Position numbers and translations under genes: made by a program
Notes under the pieces: model-generated
The model's input: only the letters and a program-made list of their open reading frames with translations
What the model was told of the DNA's origin: nothing
Databases searched by the model: none
Source: Lutibacter agarilyticus
GTDB lineage: Bacteria; Bacteroidota; Bacteroidia; Flavobacteriales; Flavobacteriaceae
Assembly: GCF_900188235.1 (NCBI RefSeq)
Contig: NZ_FZNT01000008.1
Span: forward strand, 184,122-248,121
DNA length: 64,000 nt
Direction: 5' to 3'
Shown: piece by piece, positions 8,481 through 18,395 of the stretch
Numbering within the stretch: position 1 is the stretch's first letter
Layout of the letters: each line of letters opens with the position of its first letter

Positions 8481-8861
8481 ATGGCAAACAAAAAACTTAA
8501 CTGGAAAAATTGGCTACAAGAAGGAGACCAATATATGAAAGCATATGGAACAAAAAATTTATTTGGTCCAGAAATAAGATACAACTTGGTTTCAATGTCT
8601 TTTGAAGCTTACACCATGGCTATATTAGATTTTCACAATTCTTTGCCCGAAAATCATACATATTCAGATCTTATGTACGCTTTAGAAACCGTAATTCCAA
8701 TAGACAAAATACTTAAAAATCGTATTTTAAAATATGAAAATATACAATCTATTTGTTCTATTGAAAAGTACCATACTACTGCCCCAACAGAGGACGAACT
8801 TATAGATTTAAAAGGTGCAGTTATTGAAATAAGCACACTTGCACATGCAACTTGTAATTAA
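8481..8861 (+). CDS. Helical HEPN-like hypothetical protein of the accessory nif operon
   Basis: A 126-residue, mostly helical protein. The middle, SMSFEAYTMAILDFHNSLPENHTYSDLMYALE, resembles HEPN-type helical bundles (helix, loop with H-T, helix), but the catalytic R-x4-6-H of toxin-type HEPN is not visible. It is the last gene of the sigma-54 operon, 10 bp after its neighbour. The next gene, the NifA-like regulator, converges on it with 44 bp between stops. A structural or chaperone-like role in nitrogenase assembly is possible but unproven. Confidence 0.55.
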   Translation: MANKKLNWKNWLQEGDQYMKAYGTKNLFGPEIRYNLVSMSFEAYTMAILDFHNSLPENHTYSDLMYALETVIPIDKILKNRILKYENIQSICSIEKYHTTAPTEDELIDLKGAVIEISTLAHATCN

Positions 8862-8905
8862 ATTATATTTAAAATATTGAGGTTAAGTATAAGGTTCAAA
8901 AATTA

Positions 8906-10513
8906 TTATTTTTTAATTTTATACTTAGCTACATTCACAGCATATTTTTCAATTCTCAATCCTAGCTTTCTATTCGAAATCCCTAGTTCTTTTGCTGCTT
9001 GCATTATGTTTCCTTTTTTAGCAATTAAACAATCAATAATCAACTGTTTTTCTACTTTTTCAACAATAATTTGAAGCGAACCTTTACTAAAAGTGCTTGA
9101 TGATTGTGCCGTTTGAAGTGTTGGTGGAAGATTTCCTATTCTTATTACTTGATCTGTACTAATAATTGCAGCACGTTCAATACAGTTTTCTAATTCTCTA
9201 ATATTCCCAGGCCAATTATAAATCATTAAAGCATCAATAGCAGAAGAAGAAATACGAATGATATTTGTTCCGTTTTTCTTATTTGTTTTTTGAATAAAAT
9301 GATCTGCTAAAAGCGGAATATCATTTAGTCGTTCACGCAAAGCCGGCATATACAACGGAAACACATTTAAACGGTAATACAAATCTTCCCTAAATTTACC
9401 TTCAACAATAGCATTTTCTAGGTTTCTATTGGTTGCGGTAATTATTCTTACATTGCAATTCATTGTTTTACTTCCCCCAAGTCGTTCAAATTGTTTTTCC
9501 TGAAGCACTCTTAACAATTTAATTTGCATATGTGCCGACAATTCTCCTATTTCATCAATAAATATTGTTCCACTGTCAGCCAATTCAAATCTCCCTTTTT
9601 TCAACTCTGAAGCTCCGGTAAACGCGCCTTTTTCGTGTCCAAATAATTCACTTTCAATTAAGGTTTCAGGCAAGGCAGCACAATTTACTTTTATAAATGG
9701 CTTAGATGCTCTTGCACTTTTATAATGTATAGCATCAGCAATTAGCTCTTTCCCAACACCACTTTCACCTCTAATTAATACGGTAGCTTGTGTATTTGAA
9801 ACTTGCTCTATTTGTTTAAATACCTCTCGAAGTTTAGAACAATTTCCAACAATATTTTCATAAGAAAACCTATTTTCAAGTTCTAGGTGTAATTTTTCAT
9901 TTTCATTTTTTAAGCGTTGTATTTCCTCAACCCTATCTTGTCTTGCGCGCACCGCTTGCGCAACCATAGAACCTATAACTGTAAGAATTCGTATCAACTC
10001 ATCCTTATTTACGCGTTCATCATAAACTCGTGAAATACTTAAAGTTCCAACTATTTCAAAATCTACCTTTATTGGAACTATAATAAATGAAATATCTTTT
10101 TTACTTTTAGTTTGAAGATCCATTTTGGTTTTATTCACAAAACCTTGAGATCCTTCAATTTTATCTATATAAATAGGCTTACCACTTTTTACTACATTAC
10201 CTGTAACCCCTTCACCAACCATGTAACGCCCTTGCTTTTTATCATCGTAAGAAATACCGTAAGAAGCTTCTATCAAAATTTTTGAAACCTCACGATTTAA
10301 AATTGACAACATAGAGCGTTCAGCATCTAAATATTTTGCCACCAATTCCATAATAGGATCCATTATTTCTTTAATAAACCTACTATTATTGATCATTGTG
10401 CTTATTTCAAACAATAAAGGCAATTCAGTATCTCCCTTACAAAACCTACCAGCTTTGTGGCAGTAATGACTTTTAAATCCGTCTTTTATGGTGTTATTTA
10501 ATTCCGTAGACAT
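8906..10513 (-). CDS. nifA: NifA-like sigma-54-dependent activator
   Basis: The 535 residues carry an N-terminal GAF sensor domain (~35-195), a short coiled linker (~196-220) and an AAA+ domain. The AAA+ part has Walker A GESGVGKE (249-256), the sigma-54 contact loop GAFTGA (296-301) and Walker B GTIFIDE (315-321). A C-terminal Fis-type helix-turn-helix (~491-525) follows. The interdomain linker has no C-x4-C, the metal-binding pair of oxygen-sensitive rhizobial NifA. No NifL gene is in the window. It is divergent from nifH and convergent with the accessory nif operon, which has a sigma-54 promoter, so it very likely activates both. Symbol given from context and architecture. Confidence 0.85.
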   Translation of the reverse strand: MSTELNNTIKDGFKSHYCHKAGRFCKGDTELPLLFEISTMINNSRFIKEIMDPIMELVAKYLDAERSMLSILNREVSKILIEASYGISYDDKKQGRYMVGEGVTGNVVKSGKPIYIDKIEGSQGFVNKTKMDLQTKSKKDISFIIVPIKVDFEIVGTLSISRVYDERVNKDELIRILTVIGSMVAQAVRARQDRVEEIQRLKNENEKLHLELENRFSYENIVGNCSKLREVFKQIEQVSNTQATVLIRGESGVGKELIADAIHYKSARASKPFIKVNCAALPETLIESELFGHEKGAFTGASELKKGRFELADSGTIFIDEIGELSAHMQIKLLRVLQEKQFERLGGSKTMNCNVRIITATNRNLENAIVEGKFREDLYYRLNVFPLYMPALRERLNDIPLLADHFIQKTNKKNGTNIIRISSSAIDALMIYNWPGNIRELENCIERAAIISTDQVIRIGNLPPTLQTAQSSSTFSKGSLQIIVEKVEKQLIIDCLIAKKGNIMQAAKELGISNRKLGLRIEKYAVNVAKYKIKK

Positions 10514-10587
10514 GGGGTAACTGTTTTTATTTCATCTTTTTACAAGTAAAATATTAATTTACAAAAATACTATATTTTTAATAAAAA

Positions 10588-10622
10588 TACGTTTTAATCT
10601 TATTTTTAACAACGAAAACGTA
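10588..10622. promoter_or_regulatory. Inverted ACGT half-sites between nifA and nifH
   Basis: TACGTTTT (10588-10595) and AAAACGTA (10615-10622) form an 8-bp perfect inverted repeat in the divergent region. The half-site resembles the right half of the TTACATAAACGTAA motif at 10705. It lies close to a possible nifA -7 box (TATTTTTG, 10569-10562, minus), so it might let the activator or a repressor control nifA. Inference only. Confidence 0.4.
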
Positions 10623-10704
10623 TTAGTAGTGTTTTTTATTTAATATTATTTGTGTTTTAATAAAAAAAATACAATTACACTTTTGTAAAAACACTTCTAA
10701 AACC

Positions 10705-10718
10705 TTACATAAACGTAA
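10705..10718 (+). promoter_or_regulatory. Candidate upstream activator site for nifH
   Basis: TTACATAAACGTAA differs by one base from the arms at 7389-7429 and sits 113 bp upstream of the nifH -24 box, a normal enhancer distance. No canonical NifA site TGT-N10-ACA was found between nifA and nifH. Confidence 0.55.
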
Positions 10719-10831
10719 ATTTTTGAATTTGATAAAACTGCCACAAAATAAACTACTTATTTTTTTAAACCACTCAAAAACAACAAATTAAATACCTTAT
10801 TCAACCAATCTATTTCAATCTTAAATTTTAT

Positions 10832-10847
10832 TGGCACAGAAAGTGAA
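10832..10847 (+). promoter_or_regulatory. nifHp: Sigma-54-type promoter of the nif operon
   Basis: TGGCAC at 10832-10837 is a perfect -24 box. At the right spacing GTGAA (10843-10847) stands for TTGCA, keeping the key G but not the C of the -12 GC. nifH starts 36 bp further on. Confidence 0.65.
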
Positions 10848-10871
10848 AAAAGGAAATCAAATATTCATTAA

Positions 10872-11708
<837 letters not shown>

Positions 11709-11737
11709 AGAAAACACTCATTTTAAAAAATATCAAT

Positions 11738-12064
11738 ATGCAATTAATTAGAGCCATTGTAAGATCCGAGAAATCTGCAACCGTAATAAAAGCCTTATTT
11801 GAAGCTGGTTATGTAGCTGTTACAAAAGTACCTGTTGTAGGACGTGGTAAACAACGTGGAATTAAAATTGGAGACATTACTTACGACGAAATTCCTAAAG
11901 ATTTATTAATGATTGTGGTGAAAGATGAAGATAAAGATTTCCCAATTAAAACAATTATTGAAGCTGCTCGTACAGGAGAAAACGGTGCTTTTGGAGATGG
12001 AAAAATCTTTGTAAGCTCAGTAGAAGAAGCCTACACAATAAGTCGTGGGACAAAAGAACTTTAA
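11738..12064 (+). CDS. nifI1: PII-family nitrogenase regulator NifI1
   Basis: PII-like trimer subunit which, with NifI2, binds and inhibits nitrogenase when fixed nitrogen is plentiful, relieved by 2-oxoglutarate (known in methanogens). It has 108 residues. The T-loop region GRGKQRGIKIGDITYDEIPK lacks the uridylylated Tyr context of GlnB. The C-terminal GDGKIFV is the PII signature. The position between nifH and nifD is diagnostic. Confidence 0.92.
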   Translation: MQLIRAIVRSEKSATVIKALFEAGYVAVTKVPVVGRGKQRGIKIGDITYDEIPKDLLMIVVKDEDKDFPIKTIIEAARTGENGAFGDGKIFVSSVEEAYTISRGTKEL

Positions 12065-12076
12065 AACTCAATAAAA

Positions 12077-12454
12077 ATGAAGACGATAATAGCTATTCTA
12101 CGAATTCACACAATGAATAAAACAAAAGAAGCACTCTCTAATGCAGGGTTGCCATCTTTTACTGCTACAGGTCAGGTTTTTGGACGAGGTAAAGGAAAAT
12201 GGGATGCCGAAGTTATGGAAGGTGTTAGAAACAATCAACCAGAAGCTATTGCGCTTTTAGGACCTGAACCAAGACTTCGACTACACAGAATGATTACACT
12301 AACAGTAGAAGATTCTAAAGTAAAAACAGCTGTGGAAGAAATCATGAACGCCAACAGAACAGATGTACCTGGAGACGGAAAAATATTTGTACTTCCTAAT
12401 TCAGAAGTCATAAGTATTCGCACAGGTGAATCTGGAGATAGTGTATTAGATTAA
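12077..12454 (+). CDS. nifI2: PII-family nitrogenase regulator NifI2
   Basis: Partner of NifI1 in post-translational switch-off of nitrogenase. It has 125 residues. The longer T-loop begins GQVFGRGKGKWDAEVMEGV, which is typical of NifI2, and the PII C-terminal signature PGDGKIFVLP is present. It follows nifI1 after 12 bp and precedes nifD by 17 bp, so subunits and regulators are made together. Confidence 0.92.
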   Translation: MKTIIAILRIHTMNKTKEALSNAGLPSFTATGQVFGRGKGKWDAEVMEGVRNNQPEAIALLGPEPRLRLHRMITLTVEDSKVKTAVEEIMNANRTDVPGDGKIFVLPNSEVISIRTGESGDSVLD

Positions 12455-12471
12455 CAGTTAAAACAAAAAAT

Positions 12472-14103
12472 ATGTCTACAGATAATAAAACTAATATGTT
12501 TCCAGACTCATCAGATCTGATAGAGGAAATATTAAATAAATACCCGAGCAAAGTAGCTAAAAAAAGAGCTAAATCTTTGGTTACAAATGATCCAGAAATA
12601 GACCAAGAAATTCAATCGAATATTCGAACTATTCCAGGGATTATTACTCAAAGAGGTTGTTGTTACGCTGGTTGTAAAGGGGTAATACTAGGGCCAACAC
12701 GTGATATTATAAACATCGTACACGGTCCTATTGGATGCTCATTTTACGCTTGGCTTACACGAAGAAATCAAACCGATGCAGGACCCGATGGTGAAAATTA
12801 CATGAACTATTGCTTTTCTACCGATATGCAAGATACCAACATTGTTTTTGGAGGTGAAAAAAAATTGGAAGAAGCTATTCGTGAAGCTTACGAAATATTT
12901 AAACCACATTCAATTGGGGTATTTTCTACCTGTCCAATTGGTTTAATTGGAGACGATGTTCATGCCGTTTCAAGAAAAATGAAAGAAGAACTAGATATCA
13001 ATATTTTTGGTTTTAGTTGTGAAGGTTATAAAGGGGTTAGCCAATCGGCTGGTCACCACATTGCAAACAACGGAATCTTTAAACATGTTGTTGGTTTAAA
13101 CAATACCGATCCTGGTGGAAAATTCAAACTAAACCTTCTTGGTGAATATAATATTGGTGGAGATTCATTTGTTCTTGAAAAATATTTTGAAGAAATGGGT
13201 ATTACATTGGTTTCAACATTTAGTGGAAACTCAACCATGAGTCAGTTTGAAAACGCTCATATGGCCGATTTAAATGCGGTAATGTGTCATAGATCAATCA
13301 ACTATATTGCTGAAATGCTTGAGAAAAAGCACGGTATTCCTTGGATTAAAATAAACTTTATTGGAGCAGATGCTACAGCAAAATCATTACGAAAAATTGC
13401 TAAGTATTTTGAAGATGAAGAGCTAATGGCTAAAACTGAAGAAATTATTGCACGTGAAATGTTAGAAGTTCAAGCAACAATTGAAGATGTAAAAAGCAGA
13501 ACCGAAGGTAAATTATGTATGATGTACGTTGGTGGATCTAGAGCGCACCACTACCAAGAATTATTTGGTGAAATAGGTATGCGCACCATTTCTGCTGGTT
13601 ACGAATTTGGACACCGTGATGATTACGAAGGAAGAAAAGTTTTAGACAGTATAAAAATTGATGCCGATAGTAGAAACATTGAAGAATTGGATATTGTTAA
13701 AGATGAAGCCAATTGGAGAGACGATTTAGTAGCAAAAAAGACTTCTCTTGAAGATAAAGGCTATGGATTCTCTGAATATGAAGGAATGATGCCTGATATG
13801 GAAAAAAACAGTTTGGTTATCGACGATATTTCACATTGGGAAACTGAAAAATTAATTGAATACTACAAACCTGATATTATTGGAGCAGGTATTAAAGAAA
13901 AGTATGTAATTCAAAAATATGGAGTGCCGTTAAAACAGCTTCATAGTTACGATTACGGAGGGCCTTATGCAGGTTTCAAAGGAGCCGTTAATTTCTATAA
14001 TGACATTGATAAAATGGTGAACACTAAAATTTGGGGATTAATTCCACCGCCTTGGAAAAACGAACCTGAATTAGTAGCTAAAATGGCTGACACAGCTTAT
14101 TAA
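12472..14103 (+). CDS. nifD: Nitrogenase MoFe protein alpha chain
   Basis: Alpha subunit of dinitrogenase, which holds FeMo-co and half of the P-cluster. The P-cluster ligands are C63, C89 and C154. C272 (in MCHRSINY) and H491 (in LHSYDYGG) are the FeMo-co ligands, and Q191, H195 and R97 match residues around the cofactor. The 543 residues include a ~50-residue insertion in the C-terminal half (around 390-450), seen in clostridial and other group III NifD. All active-site residues are intact, so a molybdenum enzyme is expected rather than a VnfD/AnfD type. Confidence 0.96.
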   Translation: MSTDNKTNMFPDSSDLIEEILNKYPSKVAKKRAKSLVTNDPEIDQEIQSNIRTIPGIITQRGCCYAGCKGVILGPTRDIINIVHGPIGCSFYAWLTRRNQTDAGPDGENYMNYCFSTDMQDTNIVFGGEKKLEEAIREAYEIFKPHSIGVFSTCPIGLIGDDVHAVSRKMKEELDINIFGFSCEGYKGVSQSAGHHIANNGIFKHVVGLNNTDPGGKFKLNLLGEYNIGGDSFVLEKYFEEMGITLVSTFSGNSTMSQFENAHMADLNAVMCHRSINYIAEMLEKKHGIPWIKINFIGADATAKSLRKIAKYFEDEELMAKTEEIIAREMLEVQATIEDVKSRTEGKLCMMYVGGSRAHHYQELFGEIGMRTISAGYEFGHRDDYEGRKVLDSIKIDADSRNIEELDIVKDEANWRDDLVAKKTSLEDKGYGFSEYEGMMPDMEKNSLVIDDISHWETEKLIEYYKPDIIGAGIKEKYVIQKYGVPLKQLHSYDYGGPYAGFKGAVNFYNDIDKMVNTKIWGLIPPPWKNEPELVAKMADTAY

Positions 14104-14156
14104 GCTATTTCAAACCCATTTATAAAAACAATTTATAAACTTAAATTAGACACATT

Positions 14157-15539
14157 ATGTTATTAAGACATACTACAAAAGATATAAAAGAACGGAAGTC
14201 ATTAACCATAAATCCTGCCAAAACTTGCCAACCGGTTGGCGCAATGTATGCAGCACTTGGAATACATGGATGCCTACCTCACAGTCACGGTTCGCAAGGC
14301 TGTTGTTCGTATCACAGAAGCGCACTTACACGTCACTACAAAGAGCCTATTATGGCCGCAACAAGTTCATTTACAGAAGGTTCATCAGTATTTGGAGGGC
14401 AATCAAACCTAATACAGGCAATTGACAATATTTTTACCATTTACGAACCAGAAGTAATTGCAGTACACTCAACTTGTTTATCAGAAACTATTGGTGATGA
14501 CCTTACTCAAATTGTTGAAAAAGCAAGAGATGGTGGTAAAATACCTGAAGGTAAACACGTAATATTTTGCAATACGCCTAGTTATATTGGATCTCACGTT
14601 ACTGGATATTCAAATATGGTAAGCGGAATGGTTAAATTATTATCAAAATCTACCGGTGTAACAAACGATAAAATAAACTTGATTTCTGGTTGGGTTGAAC
14701 CTTCAGACATGAGAGAAGTAAAAAGAATGGCCAACCTTATGGGAGCTAATTTTACACTTTTCCCAGATACTTCTGATGTTGTTGATGCGCCACAAACAGG
14801 TAGTTACGAAATGTATCCAAAAGGAGGAACTACAATTCCAGATTTAATAGCTTCAGGAGATAATAAAGCAACTTTAGCTTTTGGAAAATGGGCTACTGAA
14901 GATGCTGCTATTAAATTAGAAAACAAGTGTAAAGTTCCGTTTGAAGCTACAGAACTCCCTATTGGAGTAAGAGCAACCGACCGTTTTATTATGGAATTGT
15001 CAAAACTTGCTGAAGTAGGAATTCCAGAAGCAATTACTGCCGAACGAGGAAGATTGGTTGATATGATAACAGATATGCAACAGTACCTACACGGAAAACG
15101 TGTTGCCTTATTTGGTGATCCAGATCAATTAATTCCATTGGTTGAATTTTTGTTAGACATGAACATGAAACCTGTTTACATCGTTTCAGGAACTCCCGGA
15201 AAAAAAATGCACAAACGCTTAGAAGAATTGTTGCTTCCAACTGTACCTGAAGCTAAATTCCAAAATGGAAAAGGAGCCGATATGTATTTATTACACCAAT
15301 GGATTAAAAACGAAGGTGTTGATTTATTAATTGGTAACAGCTACGGTAAATATATTGCTAGAGACGAAAATATTCCATTTTTAAGAATGGGATTCCCAAT
15401 TCTTGACCGTGTAGGTCACTCTTATTTCCCAACATTAGGGTATATGGGCGGACTTCGAATTTTAGAAAAAATATTAGATCTTATCATGGACAAACAAGAT
15501 TTAGAATCTTCTGAACCTGAGTTTGAATTGGTAATGTAA
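14157..15539 (+). CDS. nifK: Nitrogenase MoFe protein beta chain
   Basis: Beta subunit of dinitrogenase, forming the P-cluster with NifD. C24, the C49/C50 pair and C107 mark the three P-cluster ligand positions, and FCNTPSYIGSHV holds the Ser-region segment. The 460 residues start much closer to the first ligand than proteobacterial NifK (about 520), a short N-terminus usual in group III enzymes. It lies 53 bp after nifD in the same operon. Confidence 0.96.
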   Translation: MLLRHTTKDIKERKSLTINPAKTCQPVGAMYAALGIHGCLPHSHGSQGCCSYHRSALTRHYKEPIMAATSSFTEGSSVFGGQSNLIQAIDNIFTIYEPEVIAVHSTCLSETIGDDLTQIVEKARDGGKIPEGKHVIFCNTPSYIGSHVTGYSNMVSGMVKLLSKSTGVTNDKINLISGWVEPSDMREVKRMANLMGANFTLFPDTSDVVDAPQTGSYEMYPKGGTTIPDLIASGDNKATLAFGKWATEDAAIKLENKCKVPFEATELPIGVRATDRFIMELSKLAEVGIPEAITAERGRLVDMITDMQQYLHGKRVALFGDPDQLIPLVEFLLDMNMKPVYIVSGTPGKKMHKRLEELLLPTVPEAKFQNGKGADMYLLHQWIKNEGVDLLIGNSYGKYIARDENIPFLRMGFPILDRVGHSYFPTLGYMGGLRILEKILDLIMDKQDLESSEPEFELVM

Positions 15540-15600
15540 TTCGAAAAATAAACAACTATTCAAAATTTGAAAAATGAACGTATAATTAAAATCAAAACAC

Positions 15601-16935
15601 ATGGAATCTATACTTAAAGGAAGACAAAATCAGGTATTGACTAAGGGAACAGATTCCCATGAGTTAAGTTGCGACAAATCTAGTCTAGCAGGATCCGTAA
15701 GCCAAAGAGCTTGCGTATTTTGCGGGTCTAGAGTTGTTTTATACCCAATTGCAGACGCACTTCATTTGGTGCACGGACCCATAGGATGCGCTGCATATAC
15801 TTGGGATATTAGAGGGGCATTATCATCAGGTCCACAAATACACAGGCTAAGTTTTTCAACAGATATAAAAGAGCAACAAGTAGTTTTTGGGGGTGAAAAA
15901 ACCTTAAAAAAAGCGCTTCTTGAATTGATTTCTGCTTATAACCCAAAAGCTGCTTTTGTGTATTCAACTTGTATTGTTGATTTAATTGGAGACGATGTTG
16001 AAAGTGTTTGTAAAGATGTAACTAACATTTCTGGGGTTGAAGTAATAACCGTACAAGCTCCTGGTTTTGCAGGTACTAAAAAAGATGGTTACAAAGTTGC
16101 TTGTGACTCTCTTATGAAACTTGTTGGAAGCAAAGGAACCAACGAAACCATTCCTAACAGCATTAATATTATTGGAGATTTCAACTTAGCTGGTGAACTA
16201 TATTTATTACGCGATTATTACGAAAAAATGGGTATTCATATTATGGCAACTATTACCGGTGATGGTAGAGTTGATGATATTAGACAATCTCATAAAGCAG
16301 CCTTAAATATTGTACAATGTTCTGGCTCTATGAGCAACCTTGCAATGCAAATGGAAGAGAAATACCAAATTCCTAATATGAGAGTTTCTTATTTTGGAAT
16401 TGAAGATATGTCTGATGCACTTTACAGCGTAGCCCGATTTTTTGACAGCAAAGAAATGATGGACAAAGCCATTGAATTGGTTGGCTCAGAAGTTAGAGAT
16501 CTATTACCAAAACTTGAATTCTATAAAAAAGCATTGGCTGGTAAAAAAGCTGCCATTTATGTTGGTGGCGCATTTAAAGCCATTTCTCTTATAAAAGCAT
16601 TGCGAATGATTGGGGTAAAAACAGTGGTAGTTGGCTCTCAAACAGGTAATAAAGAAGATTACCTAACTATGAAAAATTTGAGCGATGAAGGTACTATTTT
16701 GGTAGATGACACCAACCCTTTAGAATTAACACAATTAGTTAAAAAAACAAACACAGATATTTTAATAGGTGGCGTAAAAGAAAGACCCATTGCCTATAAA
16801 CTAGGCTTAGGTTTTTGTGATCACAACCACGAACGTAAACTGGCATTGGCTGGCTATAAAGGCATGTTAAATTTCGCCAAAGAAATTTACGCAACAGCTA
16901 TGAGTCCTGTTTTTCAATTCACTAAAAACAAATAG
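15601..16935 (+). CDS. nifE: FeMo-cofactor scaffold protein NifE
   Basis: NifD homologue that with NifN forms the scaffold where the NifB product matures into FeMo-co. It has 444 residues. The cluster-binding cysteines lie in RACVFCGSR (C38 or C41), HGPIGC (C63) and STCIVDLIGDD (C124). It lacks the NifD FeMo-co His region (LHSYDY), which separates it from NifD. Gene order nifK-nifE-nifN-nifB is standard. Confidence 0.94.
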   Translation: MESILKGRQNQVLTKGTDSHELSCDKSSLAGSVSQRACVFCGSRVVLYPIADALHLVHGPIGCAAYTWDIRGALSSGPQIHRLSFSTDIKEQQVVFGGEKTLKKALLELISAYNPKAAFVYSTCIVDLIGDDVESVCKDVTNISGVEVITVQAPGFAGTKKDGYKVACDSLMKLVGSKGTNETIPNSINIIGDFNLAGELYLLRDYYEKMGIHIMATITGDGRVDDIRQSHKAALNIVQCSGSMSNLAMQMEEKYQIPNMRVSYFGIEDMSDALYSVARFFDSKEMMDKAIELVGSEVRDLLPKLEFYKKALAGKKAAIYVGGAFKAISLIKALRMIGVKTVVVGSQTGNKEDYLTMKNLSDEGTILVDDTNPLELTQLVKKTNTDILIGGVKERPIAYKLGLGFCDHNHERKLALAGYKGMLNFAKEIYATAMSPVFQFTKNK

Positions 16936-16959
16936 CAATACGATCTAATACTTTGAAAT

Positions 16960-18333
16960 ATGGAAAAAACAATTGACATAAAAGAAAAAGCATTCACTTC
17001 AACTCGTAATGCTTGTAAAGTTTGCACACCATTAGGAGCAAGTATTGTTTTTAAAGGAATTGAAGGCTGTGTACCTCTTATTCACGGTTCGCAAGGTTGT
17101 GCTACTTATATTAGACGCTATTTAATTAGTCACTACAAAGAACCAGTTGATATTGCTTCTACAAATTTCTCTGAAGAAACAGCCATTTTTGGTGGTGAAA
17201 AAAACTTATTTATCGCCATAGAAAATGTGACTAAACAATACAATCCTAAAATAATTGGCATTGCTACAACCTGCCTTAGTGAAGTTATTGGAGACGATAT
17301 GCGCAAAATCATTCACAAGTATAAAACCGAGCATGATACAAACATTCCTGAGTTAGTTTTTGTGAATACACCTAGTTTTATGGGAACTCACATCAACGGA
17401 TTTCACGATACTGTAACATCAATAGTTGCGGCTTTTGCAAGCAATACTGAAAATCGTGAGAGCATCAATATTTTCCCCGGATTTCTTTCACCGGCAGACT
17501 TACAACATTTAAAAGAAATTTTAACTGACGTAGCAATTGACGCCATTATGGTGCCTGATTACTCAGATATTTTAGATAATGAATATACCGGAGAGTATGA
17601 AAAACTTCCGAAGGGAGGAACAACCATAAAAGAACTAAAACAAACTGCGTGTGCAAAAGCTTCGTTAGAGTTTGGGTATATCTTAAACAAATCAAACCCT
17701 CAAACACAATCGGCAGCCGAGTATTTAAAAACCGCTTTTGACATTCCACGAGTAAACCTCAACATTCCAATAGGAATTAAAGCAACAGACGCACTTTTTG
17801 ATGCGCTGGAAAAAATAACCAACAATAAAACACCTGAAAAATACACAAAACAACGCGGAAAACTAATTGACGCCTATGTTGACGGGCATAAATATGTCTT
17901 CGGCAAAAAGGCAGTAGTTTATGGCGAAGAAGATTTTGTTGTAGCTATGATTTCATTTTTAGAAGAAATTGGAATTGAAACTGTTTTATGCGCTTCAGGA
18001 GGAAACAGCGGCTTATTAAAAGAAGTTATTCAAGAAAAAGTGCAACCAAAATCAGACATCAATATTCATGATAACTTTGATTTTGAAGAAATTGCAACAG
18101 TTTGTAAAGAACTAAAACCAGACATTATAATAGGAAATAGCAAAGGCTATTACATAGCGCGTGAACTTGGAATTCCGCTTGCAAGAGTTGGCTTCCCTAT
18201 TCATGACAGATTGGGTGGATCGCGCATTAAACATATTGGCTACGAAGGAACCCAAGCCCTTTTTGATTTAATAGCAAACACCCTTATTCAACAAATGCAA
18301 GATCATTCGCCTGTTGGGTACAAATACATGTAA
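16960..18333 (+). CDS. nifN: FeMo-cofactor scaffold protein NifN
   Basis: NifK homologue and partner of NifE in FeMo-co assembly. The 457 residues start with a short tail and the CKVCTPLGASIVFKGIEGCVPLIHGSQGC segment that parallels NifK. ATTCLSEVIGDD and FVNTPSFMGTHINGF are the conserved core. It follows nifE after 24 bp. Unlike some clostridial clusters, nifN and nifB are separate genes here. Confidence 0.93.
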   Translation: MEKTIDIKEKAFTSTRNACKVCTPLGASIVFKGIEGCVPLIHGSQGCATYIRRYLISHYKEPVDIASTNFSEETAIFGGEKNLFIAIENVTKQYNPKIIGIATTCLSEVIGDDMRKIIHKYKTEHDTNIPELVFVNTPSFMGTHINGFHDTVTSIVAAFASNTENRESINIFPGFLSPADLQHLKEILTDVAIDAIMVPDYSDILDNEYTGEYEKLPKGGTTIKELKQTACAKASLEFGYILNKSNPQTQSAAEYLKTAFDIPRVNLNIPIGIKATDALFDALEKITNNKTPEKYTKQRGKLIDAYVDGHKYVFGKKAVVYGEEDFVVAMISFLEEIGIETVLCASGGNSGLLKEVIQEKVQPKSDINIHDNFDFEEIATVCKELKPDIIIGNSKGYYIARELGIPLARVGFPIHDRLGGSRIKHIGYEGTQALFDLIANTLIQQMQDHSPVGYKYM

Positions 18334-18395
18334 TTAAAATTTACATGTAATAATTAATAACGATTGAACACCTATAACCATTAAAACGTAAGTAC

